DNA from: Eledone cirrhosa
Taxonomy: Eukaryota; Mollusca; Cephalopoda; Octopoda; Eledonidae
Length of the DNA stretch: 64,000 nucleotides
Assembly (NCBI GenBank): GCA_964016885.1
Contig: OZ024740.1
Span: 10,446,454 to 10,510,453 of the forward strand
Direction: 5' to 3'
Shown: positions 1 through 9,400 of the stretch, one piece after another
Layout: each line of letters begins with the position of its first letter
Numbering within the stretch: the stretch's first letter is position 1
The notes under the pieces: generated by a model
What the model was told of the DNA's origin: nothing
The model's input: only the letters and a program-made list of their open reading frames with translations
Database searches by the model: none
Program-made: the position numbers and the translations under genes

Positions 1-75
1 CCTTCAATGTACCTTCAATGTACCATCAATCTACCTTCAATCTACCTTCAATGTACCTTCATTGTACCTTCAATA
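1..75. repeat. 11-bp tandem repeat
   Basis: About seven copies of an 11-bp unit (CCTTCAATGTA with one- or two-base variants) start at the left edge of the window, so the array probably continues outside it. It abuts a reverse-oriented SINE. No coding signal. Confidence 0.85.
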
Positions 76-218
76 CTCCAGTACTGTTACTTTATTTTTC
101 GACCCCGTAAGGATGAAAGGTAAAGTTAACCTTGGCAGGATTTGAACTCAGAATGGCAAGGGCCGTAACTCTATGCATCAAAGCATGGCGTCAGACCCTC
201 TACCAATACTGCCATTCC
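76..218 (-). mobile_element. Cephalopod tRNA-derived SINE, partial
   Basis: The minus strand reads like the SINE head: a tRNA-like start (GGCAGTATTGGTAGAGGGTC), a B-box-like GTTCAAATCC, then CTTTCATCCTTACGGGGTCG. It matches the copy at 59246-59445 closely along this stretch. The 3' tail (GGCCTTGTGCC) is lost where the 11-bp array begins. SINEs of this class are RNA polymerase III-derived retroposons mobilised by a partner LINE. Confidence 0.85.
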
Positions 219-265
219 ATAATGAATATAATTTATTTTGTTTCCACAAAACACCACCATGTGGG

Positions 266-410
266 ATTGTGGTGTGTGTGTTTGTATGTTTGTATGTGTG
301 TTTGCGTGTGTGTGTATGTGTATGTGTGTGTGTTTGTATGTGTGTGTATGTGTATATGTGTATGTGTATGTGTGTATGTGTGTGTGTATGTTTATGTGTG
401 TGTGTATAGC
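266..410. repeat. (TG)n/(TATG)n imperfect microsatellite
   Basis: Imperfect TG and TGTATG repeats. The Cys/Val/Tyr-rich reading frames across it are microsatellite translations and not genes. Unique-looking sequence of about 100 bp follows (411-510). Confidence 0.9.
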
Positions 411-510
411 AGTAACAACACCTGCAATTTAAGCAACAACAGAAACGAAACTCTTTGTTCTTATATATCTTTCTTCTTCTCCTTCCTCTTCTTCTTCTGT
501 CTGTTGATGT

Positions 511-637
511 GTGAAATGTCTGTGCATGTGTGTATGTGTGTGTGTATGTGTGTTTGTGTATGTGTGTGTATGTGTGTATGTGCGTATGTGTGTGTGTATG
601 TGCGTATTTGTGTATGTCTGTGTATGTGTGTGTGTGT

Positions 638-676
<39 letters not shown>

Positions 677-935
677 TATGTGTGTATGCAAGAAAAATAA
701 AACAGTAAGATAGAGAGTGAGAGACAGTGAGAGAGAGTGTGTGTAAGAGAGAGAAAATGTGTGTGAGAGATAGTGTGAGAGAGAGAGTGTGTGAGAGGGA
801 GAGAGTGTGTGAGAGAGAGTGAGAGAGAGAGTGTGTGTGAGAGAGAGGGTTTTGTGAGAGAGGGTGTGTGTGTGAGAGGGAGAGAGCTTGTGAGAGAGAG
901 TGAAAGAGAGAGAGAGTGTGTGAGAGAGAGATGAA
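511..935. repeat. (TG)n followed by (GTGTGAGAGAGA)n low-complexity block
   Basis: TG-rich repeats to about 692 pass into GAGA/GTGT repeats to about 930. Open frames on both strands (His/Thr/Ser-Leu rich) come from the repeat period only. Confidence 0.9.
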
Positions 936-1024
936 AAAGAGGCCGGGTCATCCATATTTTTTTCTTCTCTGATCACCCAGTCATGGCGGCAGTGCATTTC
1001 CGTAATGTGACTGGTGTCGCTGTT

Positions 1025-1572
1025 GTGTCTATATTGGACTGCTTGTAGTATAGTGGTGGTGCTGGCTGCTGTGATAGTGGTGGTGGTGCTGGCTGCTGTG
1101 GTAATGGTGGTGGTAGTGGTGGTAGAGGTGGCTGTAGTAGTAGTAGTAGTGGCGGTGGTGTTGTGTCTATATTAGGCTGCTTGTAATATAGTGGTAGTGG
1201 TGGTGGTGCTGGCTGCTGTGGTAGTGGTGGTGGTAGTGGTGGTAGAGGTGGCTGTAGTAGTAGTAGTGGCGGTGGTGTTGTGTGTATATTGGACTGGTAG
1301 TAGTATAGTGGTGGTGGCTGCTGTGGTAGTAGTGGTGGTGGTGGTGGTAGAGGTGGCTGCTGTGGTAGTAGTGGTGGCGGAGGTGGTGGTGGCTGCTCTG
1401 GTAGTAGTGGTGGTGGTGGTGGTGGTGGTAGTGGAGGTGTGATGTGGTAGTAGTGTGTGGTGGTTGAGGTGGTGACTGCTCTGGTAGTAGTAGTGGTGGT
1501 GTTGGAGGTGGTGGCTGTTCTATTAGTAGTAGTGGTAGTGGTGGTGGTAGCGACTCTGGTATAACCGCTCTG

Positions 1573-1608
<36 letters not shown>

Positions 1609-1817
1609 ATAGTGGTGGTTTTGGTAGCGGCGGCGTTAGTGATAGTAGTGCTCTAGTAGCAGTAGCAGCAGCAATAGTAGTAGTGGTGATAGTAGTGGTG
1701 GTAGCGTTAGTGGTAGTGGTGTTTTGATAGTAGTAGTGGTGGTTGTAGCGGCGGCGTTAGTGGTAGTGGTGTTTTGATAGCAGCTGCAGTAGTAGTAGCA
1801 GCAGCAGCAGTAGTAGC

Positions 1818-1868
<51 letters not shown>

Positions 1869-1872
1869 CGTC
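1025..1872. repeat. (GTG/GTA)n trinucleotide-rich block
   Basis: Almost 850 bp of GTGGTAGTGGTG-type triplets, ending in a purer GTA run at about 1816-1860. A weak larger period is visible: the phrase GGCTGCTGTGGTAGTGGTGG recurs. Reading frames are poly-Val, poly-Leu or poly-Thr and are not credible proteins. Confidence 0.9.
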
Positions 1873-1884
1873 GTCGTCGTCGTC

Positions 1885-2117
1885 TAAGGGTGCCCTTCCC
1901 TGGTACTCTCGATACGTCGGGTGGTTTAGGATTGGAGGGCGCCCCTGGGTGGTAATACCCCTCCTCCCCCCTAATTGGGGGATTTAAATTGTTTCTTTTG
2001 TTAATTGTTATTGTTTTCATACATATTTTCACTCTATATTTTATCCCCCTCCCCCTGTCCCCGTCTATTGTATTGTCCCCTATATGTTGGCCCTGGTGGC
2101 CAATAAAGAAACCATGG
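1885..2117 (+). mobile_element. 3' tail of a Tx1-like LINE (solo fragment)
   Basis: This stretch matches the 3' untranslated end of the minus-strand LINE at 24925-30560. It shares GGGTGCCCTTCCC, a GTCGGGTGG block, CCTGGGTGGT, CTATTGT.TTGTCCCCTATATG and the terminal GGCC(A/C)xxGTGGCCAATAAA. It is therefore a 5'-truncated copy with only the tail. A SINE starts immediately downstream. Confidence 0.8.
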
Positions 2118-2545
2118 TTTGCCAGTATCGGTAGCGATACTTTGCAGCAAAGAATTACGGCCCTTTATGGTCTGAGTTAAAAAACAGCCGAGATTAATTT
2201 TGCCTTTCATCCGATAAAGTACCAGTAATACACTGACATTTAATCGACTATACCCACGAAATTGTTGGCCTTGTGCCTAAATAAAATACCAGTAATACAC
2301 TGGACATTTAATCGACTATACCCACGAAATTGTTGGCTTTGTGCCTAAATAAAATACCAGTAATACACTGACATTTAATCGACTATACCCACGAAATTGT
2401 TGGCCTTGTGCCTAAATAAAGTACCAGTAATATACTGGACATTTAATCGACTATGCCCACGAAATTGTTGGCCTTGTGCCTACATAAAGTACCAGTAATA
2501 CACTGTTTTAAATGCTGGCCTTGTGCTAAAAGTAGAAACAATTAT
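2118..2545 (+). mobile_element. SINE with tandemly amplified tail
   Basis: A SINE head (GCCAGTATCGGTAGCGATAC) and body are followed by about four copies of a 67-68-bp unit. Each unit starts near ACCAGTAATACACTG and ends in GGCCTTGTGCCTAAAT. The ends TTGTGCCT fall at 2271, 2339, 2406 and 2474. A final divergent tail ends in AGTAGAAACAATTATT. The amplified unit corresponds to the normal single SINE 3' tail. Confidence 0.85.
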
Positions 2546-3893
2546 TATTAGTAGTAGTAGCGGTGATGTTGTGGTGGTGTGGTGGTGTTGTTGTGGTGGT
2601 GGTGTTGTGGTGGTGTGGTGGTGTTGTGGTGGTAGTGTTGTGGTGGTGTTGTGGTGGTGTGGTGGTGGTGTTGTGGTGGTGGTGTTGTGGTGGTGGTGGT
2701 GTTGTTGTGGTGGTGGTGTTGTGGTGTGGTGGTGTTGTGGTGGTAGTGGTGTTGTTGTGGTGGTAGTGTTGTAGTGGTGTTGTTGTTGTGGTGGTGTTGT
2801 TGTGGTGGTGTCGTTGTGGTGGTGGTGTTGTTGTGGCGGTGTTGTCGTGGTGTCGTTGTGGTGGTGGTGGTGTTGTGGCGGTGTTGTGGTGGTGGTGGTG
2901 TTGTGGTGGTGGTGTTGTGGTGGTGGTGGTGTTGTAGTGGTGTGGTGGTGTTGTTGTGGTGGTGGTGTTGTTGTGGTGGTGGTGTTGTTGTGGTGGTGGT
3001 GTTGTAGTGGTGTGGTGGTGTTGTTGTGGTGGTGTTGTTGTGGTGGTGTTGTGGTGGTGGTGGTGTGGTGGTGGTCGGGTGATGTTGTGGTGGTGTTGTA
3101 GTGGTGTTGTGGCGGTGTTGTGGTGATGGTGGTGCTGTGGTGTTGTTGTTGTAGTGGTGTTGTTGTGGCGGTGTTGGTGTGGTGGTAGTGGTGGTGTGGT
3201 GATGTTGGTTGGTGGTGGTGTTATTGTGGTGGCGGTGGTGTTGTTGTGGTGGTGGTGGTGTGGTGGTGGTGCTGTTGTGGTGTGGTGTGGTGGTGGTGTG
3301 TTGTGGTGGTGTTGTTGTGGCAGTGTTGTTGTGGTTGTGGTGGTGTGGTGGTGGTGGTGGTGTTGTGGTGTGGTGGTGGTGTGGTGGTGGTGTGGTGGTG
3401 TTGTTCTTGTGGTGTTGGTGGTGGTGTTGTGGTGGTGGCGGTGTTGTTGTGGTGGTGGTGTTGTGGTGGTGTTGTGGTTGTGGTGGTGATGGTGGTGGTG
3501 TTGTTCTTGTGGTGTTGGTGGTGGTGTTGTGGTGGTGGCGGTGTTGTTGCGATGGTGGTGGTGGTGTTGTGGTGGTGTTGTGGTTGTGGTGGTGATGGTG
3601 GTGGTGTTGTTCTTGTGGTGTTGGTGGTGGTGTTGTGGTGGTGGCGGTGTTGTTGCGATGGTGGTGGTGGTGTTGTGGTGGTGTTGTGGTTGTGGTGGTG
3701 ATGGTGGTGGTGGTGTTCTTGTGGTGTTGGTGGTGGTGTTGTGGTGGTGGCGGTGTTGTTGTGATGGTGGTGGTGGTGTTGTGGTGGTGTTGTGGTTGTG
3801 GTGGTGATGGTGGTGGTGTTGTTCTTGTGGTGTTGGTGGTGGTGTTGTGGTGGTGGCGGTGTTGTTGTGATGGTGGTGGTGGTGGTGGTGTTG
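2546..3893. repeat. G/T-only minisatellite (GTGGTGTT)n with 106-bp higher-order unit
   Basis: About 1.35 kb in which the plus strand is nearly free of A and C. The first 850 bp are irregular GGTGTTGTGGTGG repeats. From about 3400 a higher-order unit appears: the marker TTCTTGTGGTGTTGG recurs at 3404, 3504, 3610, 3716 and 3822. Long His/Thr/Pro-rich frames on the minus strand (up to 487 codons) are repeat translations and are rejected as genes. Confidence 0.9.
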
Positions 3894-4085
3894 TGAGGCG
3901 CGATGTGAACACATAGCGTAGAGAACCAGTACAGACATCGCAATATTCTACCTCATGCTCTAGCATCCCTATCATAAGACGAGATGGCCATGGTTGGATG
4001 ACAGATACCATAAGGCGGCTTGATACCCTGCTAACAGGGAAGCCTCTGCATGGTCATTCGGACTCAAACCACCGTATATCATAAA
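3894..4085 (-). other. Probable 3' flank of the LINE fragment
   Basis: Unique-looking sequence between the minisatellite and the RT C-terminus. By position it should be the LINE 3' UTR, but I see no diagnostic motif. Confidence 0.3.
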
Positions 4086-4657
4086 CTGTCAGTCACCCTT
4101 AATATATAGGGTGGGTAAAATTCCCGAGATCCATGGACGAGTTCTCTCCAGCGGTCTCTGTCCCTCATTATCGCTGCCATATCCTGCATCTCCAACAGAT
4201 CAGTGTCTGTCCTTAGGGCATCAACATACTTTAACCTCGGTCTTCCTCTTCCAGTGTCTCCATGTAGGGGCTCCTAAAGGAGCACTGAGTGCAATGTCAA
4301 CTCTGGATGTCGGTGAGCATGTCCAGCTAACCTCAGTCTCCTCTGTGTCACTTTTGAGCTGACTTTTGGGATGCTCCCATACAGCTCTGAGTTTTTCATC
4401 CTCAGTGTATACTGATTAATGTTCAGAGCCATCCTCAGCATTCTCGTGTAGCACCCATCCACAATCTGAGTGAGTTTCTTGGTCAGTGTCCAAGTCTCAG
4501 AGCCGTACAGCAGCACAGACTCCACTACAGCAACGAAGAGGCGGATCTTCAGGTCTCTACGAAGGTCTGACTGCCACACCGATCTCAAGCTGTGGCACTC
4601 CGCCCAGGCCTTGCTCTTCCTCTCAACCACATCATCTTCCGTACAGGAAGTTGTCAA
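4086..4657 (-). pseudogene. Non-LTR retrotransposon RT C-terminal fragment
   Basis: The minus strand encodes the end of an endonuclease-reverse transcriptase polyprotein. The most telling phrase is LLYGSETWTLTKKL, followed by MLRMALNI and RRLRLAGHAHRHPEL, a typical post-RT signature of RTE/Jockey-like LINE proteins. After a stop and a frame change near 4275 the frame resumes with GRPRLKYVDALRTDT and MRDRDRWRELVHGS, the usual C-terminus of the family. EN and catalytic RT domains are absent, so this is a 5'-truncated, broken copy. The clade is not certain. Confidence 0.75.
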
Positions 4658-4672
4658 CCAATTCTACCTACC

Positions 4673-4870
4673 TTAATACAGGTTGGTCACGGTTAGAACG
4701 CTCTTTAGTGTAGATTTTACTCACACAGGACAGACCTGGTGTTAAACAATAGTAATGTAGTTCCTGCAAGTGGTGGTAGATACAGTCCAGTTTAATACAG
4801 GTTGGTCACGGTTAGAACGCTCTTTATCCTAGATATTACTCACACATGACAGGCCTGGTGTTAAACAATG
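4673..4870. repeat. Two-copy direct repeat, 119-120-bp spacing
   Basis: TTAATACAGGTTGGTCACGG starts at 4673 and again at about 4792, followed each time by AGAACGCTCTTTA, a TTACTCACACA segment and CCTGGTGTTAAACAAT. A related diverged copy lies at 11868-11960 (ACAGGTTAAAGCAGG, TTTTACTCCCTCAGGACTGACAAGG, CCTGTAAGTGGTAGA), so this is an interspersed family. Function unknown. Confidence 0.75.
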
Positions 4871-4974
4871 AAGTATTGTTGTGAAGAAGATATTATGTAA
4901 TCAATACAACAGCGACAACAGATACGTAGCGGAAATGTTGAACTTACGAACGTGTGAAGCTTTAAAGTTTTTTG

Positions 4975-5560
4975 TCTGTCTGCCCGCTGTCTCTCTCTCT
5001 CTCTCACATACATACACACTCTCTCTCTCTCTCTCACACACACTCTCTCTCTTTATCTGACATACATACACACTCTCTCTCTCTCACATACATACACACA
5101 CTCTCTCTCTCACATATATACACACTCTCTCTCTTTCTCTGACATACATACACACTCTCTCTCTCTCTCACATACACACACACTCTCTCTCCCACATACA
5201 CACACACTCTCTCTCTCACATACATACACACTCTTTCTCTCTCGCACACACACTCTCTCTTTACACTCTCTCTCTGTCTCTCACACACCACACTCTCTCT
5301 TTCTCTTTCCCTCGTTCTCTTTCTCTCTTTCCCTCTTTCCCTCTTTCTCCCTCTCTCCCCTCCCACTCTTCTCCTTCCTTTTCTCCCTCTTCAGGGTGTC
5401 TGTCGGCTCTCCCCCTCTCTTCTTCCCTCTCTCGCCCTCCTTTCCCTTCCCTCTCTTCCTGTTCATCCCCCATACCTTCTTTCCCACCTATATTCCCCTC
5501 CCATCTCCCTCTTCCTCCTCCTCTCACTCCTATATAGGTTATTCCTCCTATTTCTTCGCC
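4975..5560. repeat. (CTCTCACACA)n then CT/CCT-rich tract
   Basis: CTCTCTCACATACATACACA-type repeats to about 5290, then polypyrimidine DNA to about 5560 and a C run at 5563-5574. Arg/Glu-rich minus-strand frames are repeat translations. Nothing else recognised to 5770 except more pyrimidine-rich sequence. Confidence 0.85.
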
Positions 5561-5754
5561 CCCCCCCCCCCCCCACATAATTCTTTTCATGACTTTGACT
5601 TTCTTCTTTCTTCCTTCACGTTTTCTCTTCTTCTTTCCTTCAATCTTTTTCAATGTATTAACTTTCTTTTCTTCCTCTTTTATCTCATTTATTCATTCAT
5701 TCTTATTTCTCATTCCGTTCCTGCTACTTGTTCCTCCCTTATTCCCCCCTCTCG

Positions 5755-5770
<16 letters not shown>

Positions 5771-5822
<52 letters not shown>
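5771..5822. repeat. (TA)n microsatellite
   Basis: About 25 TA units directly next to the left arm of the palindrome at 5821-5989. Confidence 0.95.
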
Positions 5823-5827
<5 letters not shown>

Positions 5828-5989
5828 TGTAATAAACAACATAAGATAATTATTTCATTTACCAGTGGTTTCTTGAAAGCAAACACACCAGGATTTTTTC
5901 ATTCTGACGACTGAAAGCAAATTTTGTTTGCTTTCAAGAAACCACTGGTAAATGAAATAATTATCTTATGTTGTTTATTACATAACTAT
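5821..5989. repeat. 64-bp-arm palindrome around a hammerhead
   Basis: Left arm 5821-5884 is the reverse complement of 5926-5989 with essentially no mismatch. The right arm is the 3' half of a complete hammerhead (stem II 3' strand, GAAAC, stem III, cleavage triplet, stem I) plus downstream sequence. The sequence after the right arm (AAGCTCTGTAACCTACATAGAGCACTCTT) recurs at about 38585-38612, so this is part of a repeated pseudo-LTR family. Confidence 0.9.
5893..5961 (+). ncRNA. Hammerhead ribozyme (PLE-type), copy a
   Basis: Core CTGACGA at 5904-5910 and GAAA at 5938-5941. Stem II pairs 5912-5921 with 5927-5936 (10 bp, loop TTTTG). Stem III is short, ACC/GGT. The cleavage triplet GTA is at 5948-5950. 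Stem I pairs 5894-5903 with 5951-5960 (9 of 10 bp). The first stem II position is a C·A mismatch. All expected core bases are present, so self-cleavage after 5950 is plausible. A covariance-model search would confirm it. Confidence 0.85.
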
Positions 5990-6091
5990 TAAGCTCTGTA
6001 ACCTACATAGAGCACTCTTTTTTCCTGGACCTTTCCGACGTAATTACTTCATTCATACATACATATATATATATATATATAGGAAAAAATA

Positions 6092-6195
6092 TGACCCCGA
6101 CGGCAGAGCTCAAGCCGTTTCGACGGCTATTTCTGAACTGAAATAGCCGTCCAGAAATAGCCGTCGAAACGGCTTGAGCTCTGCCGTCGGGGTCA
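6092..6195. repeat. 44-bp-arm palindrome with hammerhead 3'-half arms
   Basis: Arm 6092-6135 is the reverse complement of 6152-6195. The right arm reads GCCGTC-GAAAC, then a stem III candidate ACGGC/GCCGT closing on GTC, then GGGGTC. This is the 3' half of a hammerhead. The CUGANGA half is missing. The same half occurs once, unpaired, at 42617-42660. Flanked on the left by (TA)n. Confidence 0.85.
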
Positions 6196-6282
6196 TACGT
6201 TATCCTATTTCCCACTCTACTATTGAGTATTGAGTACACTGGTGCGTTATGGTCCATCTGGTTCCTTACCACAATTGCTTTG

Positions 6283-6314
<32 letters not shown>

Positions 6315-6365
6315 ATACTTTGGGAGGGTCATGTTGCCAATAAGAAACACACGCACCAGTCGTTT

Positions 6366-6448
6366 TCACTCCAATTAAATTAAAAAATTTAAAAAAAAAA
6401 TTTTTTTTTAATTTATAAATTTCCGGTTGGTTGGTTGGTTGGTTGGTT
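6366..6448. repeat. A/T palindromic tract and (GGTT)n
   Basis: An A-run/T-run fold-back at about 6372-6420, then (GGTT)n at 6424-6448. Both lie inside the PLE-1 pseudo-LTR. PLE-2 has a shorter GGTT tract at the same place, so these expanded after insertion. Confidence 0.8.
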
Positions 6449-6475
6449 CCACAACCGGACGGTTGTTCATATATT

Positions 6476-6518
6476 GTCAAAGTTCTTTCGTCACACATTC
6501 TGTGACCTCTTCAGTGAC
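6476..6518 (-). ncRNA. Hammerhead ribozyme in PLE-1 3' region, copy b
   Basis: On the minus strand: stem I GTCA (6518-6515), core CTGAAGA (6514-6508), stem II GTCACA/TGTGAC with loop GAATG and one bulged G, GAAA (6489-6486), short stem III G/C, cleavage triplet CTT, and stem I TGAC (6479-6476). It lies about 270 nt past the PLE-1 stop on the sense strand, the usual place for a PLE ribozyme. Confidence 0.85.
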
Positions 6519-6786
6519 TGGGGATTCTTTTCTTTGTTTTGTGCTTCTCCTTTGTTCTGTCCTACGCCTTCTTGTTTTTGTGTGTGTTGTGTGCTTAGTT
6601 TGCGCATGTGTTACATCCGGGTGTCTGTGTGTGTTTTATTTGTTTATTTATTTGTTTATTTACATGTTACTGGTTGGTTGTTTGTTCTATGTGTGTGTGT
6701 GTTTTCATTTTGTCCTTAATTGTAAGTTGTGATGTTGCTGTTCCACTCATGTTTTCTATTTAATTTGGGTTGGAGTTCATTTATGT

Positions 6787-7332
6787 TTATTGCCTCTGTG
6801 ATTTGCGTCTTTTCTGTGTAGATTCTATTTTTATTTCTATGTTCTCTAATTTGCCCTTATGTTCTATTTTAGCATGTTGGTGGAGTACAGATGATTCTTT
6901 TCCATCTTGATGCTCTCGCCAGAGTTCATTTATCCGTTCTCCTATACTGCGAGCTGTCTCACTTGTGTACACTATAATCTTATCTTTACATTGTCCTTCA
7001 GTACATCTTATGCTATATACTACATTTCTAGTTTTACAGTTAATATGGGGGCTCAGCTTACAGATTATGCATTTCTTATCTATACAGGGAGGTCTTTGAA
7101 AAGGGTATGTATTACTAATAAGTGTTTTTATGGAGGTACCTGGTCTTTCTACTATCTTAATATTGAGTTTAAGTTTATCTAGGGCCCTTCTAAATTTGTA
7201 AGCTAATTCACCTCTAGGGGTTGTATTGATGAACATTACACTCTGGTATTTATTGCCATCATACCATGAGTTTATTCTATTAACCTTATTCCTAGTTCTT
7301 TCTATTCTATTCCAAAAGTTGCTCCTATACAA
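6787..7332 (-). pseudogene. PLE-1 GIY-YIG endonuclease domain
   Basis: The frame starts with WNRIERTRNKVNRINSW, has the Cys-rich linker CIDKKCIICKL, then the GIY-YIG core NVVYSIRCTEG...IIVYTSETARSIGERI. The second half of the signature should read YIG. Here it is YTS, whereas the related fragment at 9200-9366 keeps YIGETARSIGERINEHW. The nuclease would nick DNA for target-primed reverse transcription. This copy is probably inactive and is out of frame with the RT (7333-7552 contains the break). Confidence 0.85.
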
Positions 7333-7552
7333 GGGGCAGGTCCCATTTGTATCATTATTTACTATTTTTTCCCATTTGGTTCTGGCTCCTCTATATACTC
7401 TGATTGTAACCAGAGAACTGCATACGGTGGATCAAGTGTTGTATGTGTCTCTCTAGTTCTTTGGGGTTGCACATGCGGGACACGTTTCTCATCACCCGTA
7501 CCAAATCCGCAATCAGTATATTGATTTTGGTGTGATCCGAAACAGCTGAGTT

Positions 7553-8885
7553 TCAATGGATCAGATATTTGGAAGTCATGGGTTTGGCATAATGGTAATG
7601 GAGGATTTGTTTTTTGTTATTAATGGTTTCTAACCAGAGCTCTGTGTCTAGTACAGGTAATCGATGGTTGGGGTGTTTGCTTGGGTAGTCTATAGTAACT
7701 CTAATACTCTGGTGGATGGAGTTAGCTATTTGCTGGATGCTTTCCATGGTGCTTTTCTCTAATTCCTGACTGTTCTCTAGTGGGGGTGTTTTTACTACGA
7801 TGTTTATATCATCAACGTAGCGGGAGTACATTATCAGGGTTAAGGGTTTTCTAATTGTTCTTTAAGTTTAAGTTTAAGTCTACTGTCCCACCATACCATG
7901 AATAGGTTAGCTATGTCGCCTGCAATGCTAACACCAATGGCTGCTCCCTCCTCTTGGGTATATGTTTTTCCATTAAATTTGAACATATGTTCCTTAAGGG
8001 TTAATTTTATGCTGGCCCCCACCGCATGTGAAATCATTTTCTTTAGTTCATCGTGGTTTTCGGGGGTCCGTATGGCTCTGGTCCACCCGTTCCATCTATC
8101 TGTGTGGGTTTTCTTGGCCATTGAGGTAATGGTTGGTGGTCTGCCTCTTGCTGGTCTTGTAGGGCACAGGTTGCTAAGGTCATATGTGTATAGATAATTA
8201 TTACTATAGGTAAGTTTAAGTAGGAGTCCCAGCTCACTGGTATCAATCCCACGGAATTCAACATTGCTCTCACTGATCATTTCTACGCATTTTTCCACGG
8301 CAAAATCCACGTCAATAGATGGATACAGGGACACAACATCCATACTACCTATTATGCAGTTTGCTAGGTCCCTAGATCGGTTACTCTCGCCGATTCTGCT
8401 GAGGAGGTCCTCCGTGCTGTCACATACATCTGGGGACATTTCAATGATGGGGCGTATGATCAGGGGGAGGAAGTAGGACAGTCTGTAGTTACTAGCAATG
8501 TTAGCTCCACAGACTGGCCGTGATGGTGGTCCTGTGACAGGGTCACTGCTGGTTTTATGGTCTTTTCGAAGCCCATACAACGCTGGCACGTCATTGTTCC
8601 AGGCCTGGAAGTTGTTGGCAGTCCTTTTTTGTTGGGCTGCATTATATTTGTCCACATTATCATATGGGCATTGATGGCTTTTTCTTTATCCTCATGCTCT
8701 TGTGGTGTTACTTCTCTTGTGTTAGTGATGTGGGGTTGCATTGCCTGGATGTAGTTTGGCAGACTTTCAACCGACATTCTGCCAAATTTGTCTGTTGGAA
8801 AGCATGTTATCTCTCCATTACGCGAGCGCTGCATGAGCTTACGCAAGCCATTTTCAGATTTTTCTCCCAGTTGCTGGGCCTCCAT
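7553..8885 (-). pseudogene. PLE-1 reverse transcriptase (broken)
   Basis: Three overlapping minus-strand pieces carry the RT. Fingers: NGEITCFPTDKFGRMS near 8800. Motif A: GSMDVVSLYPSID near 8311-8346. Motif B: EEGAAIGVSIAGDIANLF near 7896-7951. Motif C: YSRYVDDINIVV near 7801-7830. The catalytic Asp residues are still readable in motifs A and C. Frame changes occur around 8460-8655 and near 7835, and a segment near 8130-8200 looks rearranged. The YVDD box and GIY-YIG partner place it in the PLE superfamily. Confidence 0.85.
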
Positions 8886-9014
8886 TCTATTATGTTTCTT
8901 GCTATACTGTTCTATAATATTTCAAAGTTTAGATCTAGCTATACTAAATTGTGCTTCTGTTTATTCATCGACCTGCGACGGCAATTGCGTGCGTTTGTTA
9001 AAAGCTTAAAGTCG

Positions 9015-9200
9015 TGGCGTGGACTCGTCGCAGGTCGAACGATTTTTCGGAGGGATTATAAAAAGTAGAGTTCCAGGCTGCTGCTTTATGTGTACTAGTG
9101 CTATTGTTATTGTTAGTTGTGTTGTTTCTATTTCTATTTCCACCAACAGCCTCATGGTTGTTTCTATGTCTCTCATTATTACTCCTGTCCCTTTCCTCTA
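9015..9200 (-). pseudogene. PLE-1 N-terminal segment
   Basis: In the minus-strand frame upstream of the RT there is a low-complexity Asn/Arg-rich stretch (ERDRSNNERHRNNHEAVGG and following) and then WNSTFYNPSEKSFDLRR. Stops interrupt it before the RT begins. A 13-bp inverted repeat (TCGACCTGCGACG, about 8969-8981 with 9027-9039) sits at the breakpoint, so a small fold-back or insertion may have disrupted it. Confidence 0.5.
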
Positions 9201-9400
9201 CATAAGATGTACTGAAGGACAATGTAGAGATAAAAATATAGTGTACATAGGTGAGACAGCTCGTAGTATAGGGGAACGGATAAATGAACACTGGCGAGAT
9301 CTTCAAGATAGTAAAGAATCATCTGTACTTTACCAACATGCTAAAATAGATCATAAGGGTAAATAGAGAACATAGAAATAAAAATAGAATCACAAAAGGC
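9198..9400 (+). pseudogene. PLE GIY-YIG fragment, inverted relative to PLE-1
   Basis: The plus strand encodes YIRCTEGQCRDK, then NIVYIGETARSIGERINEHW and SSVLYQHAKIDHKGK before a stop. It matches the PLE-1 endonuclease but keeps the intact YIG signature. It is joined head-to-head to the N-terminal part of PLE-1. The RT and 3' pseudo-LTR are missing. Confidence 0.85.

Larger units (their letters stand above)
6310..9197 (-). mobile_element. PLE-1: Penelope-like element, decayed
   Basis: A minus-strand PLE with an N-terminal region (9200-8900), reverse transcriptase (8885-7553), GIY-YIG endonuclease (7332-6787) and a 3' pseudo-LTR containing a hammerhead (6476-6518). The 3' boundary near 6310 (TTGTTATACTTTGGGAGGGTCATG) is shared with PLE-2 at 17451. 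PLEs copy themselves by target-primed reverse transcription using an RT related to telomerase and a GIY-YIG nuclease. The coding frame is broken in several places, so this copy is dead. At about 9197 it joins head-to-head with an oppositely oriented PLE fragment. Confidence 0.9.

Noticed and set aside
132..997. Cys/Val/Tyr-rich and His/Thr/Ser-Leu-rich frames
   Set aside because: Simple translations of (TG)n and (GTGTGAGA)n microsatellites.
2526..4011. Two minus-strand frames of 470-487 codons, rich in His, Thr and Pro
   Set aside because: They translate the G/T-only minisatellite in different frames. All frames stay open because the repeat lacks stop triplets, and no domain is present.
5034..5653. 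Arg/Glu/Lys-rich minus-strand frames resembling charged proteins
   Set aside because: They come from the CTCTCACA and CT-rich tract. Composition follows the repeat.
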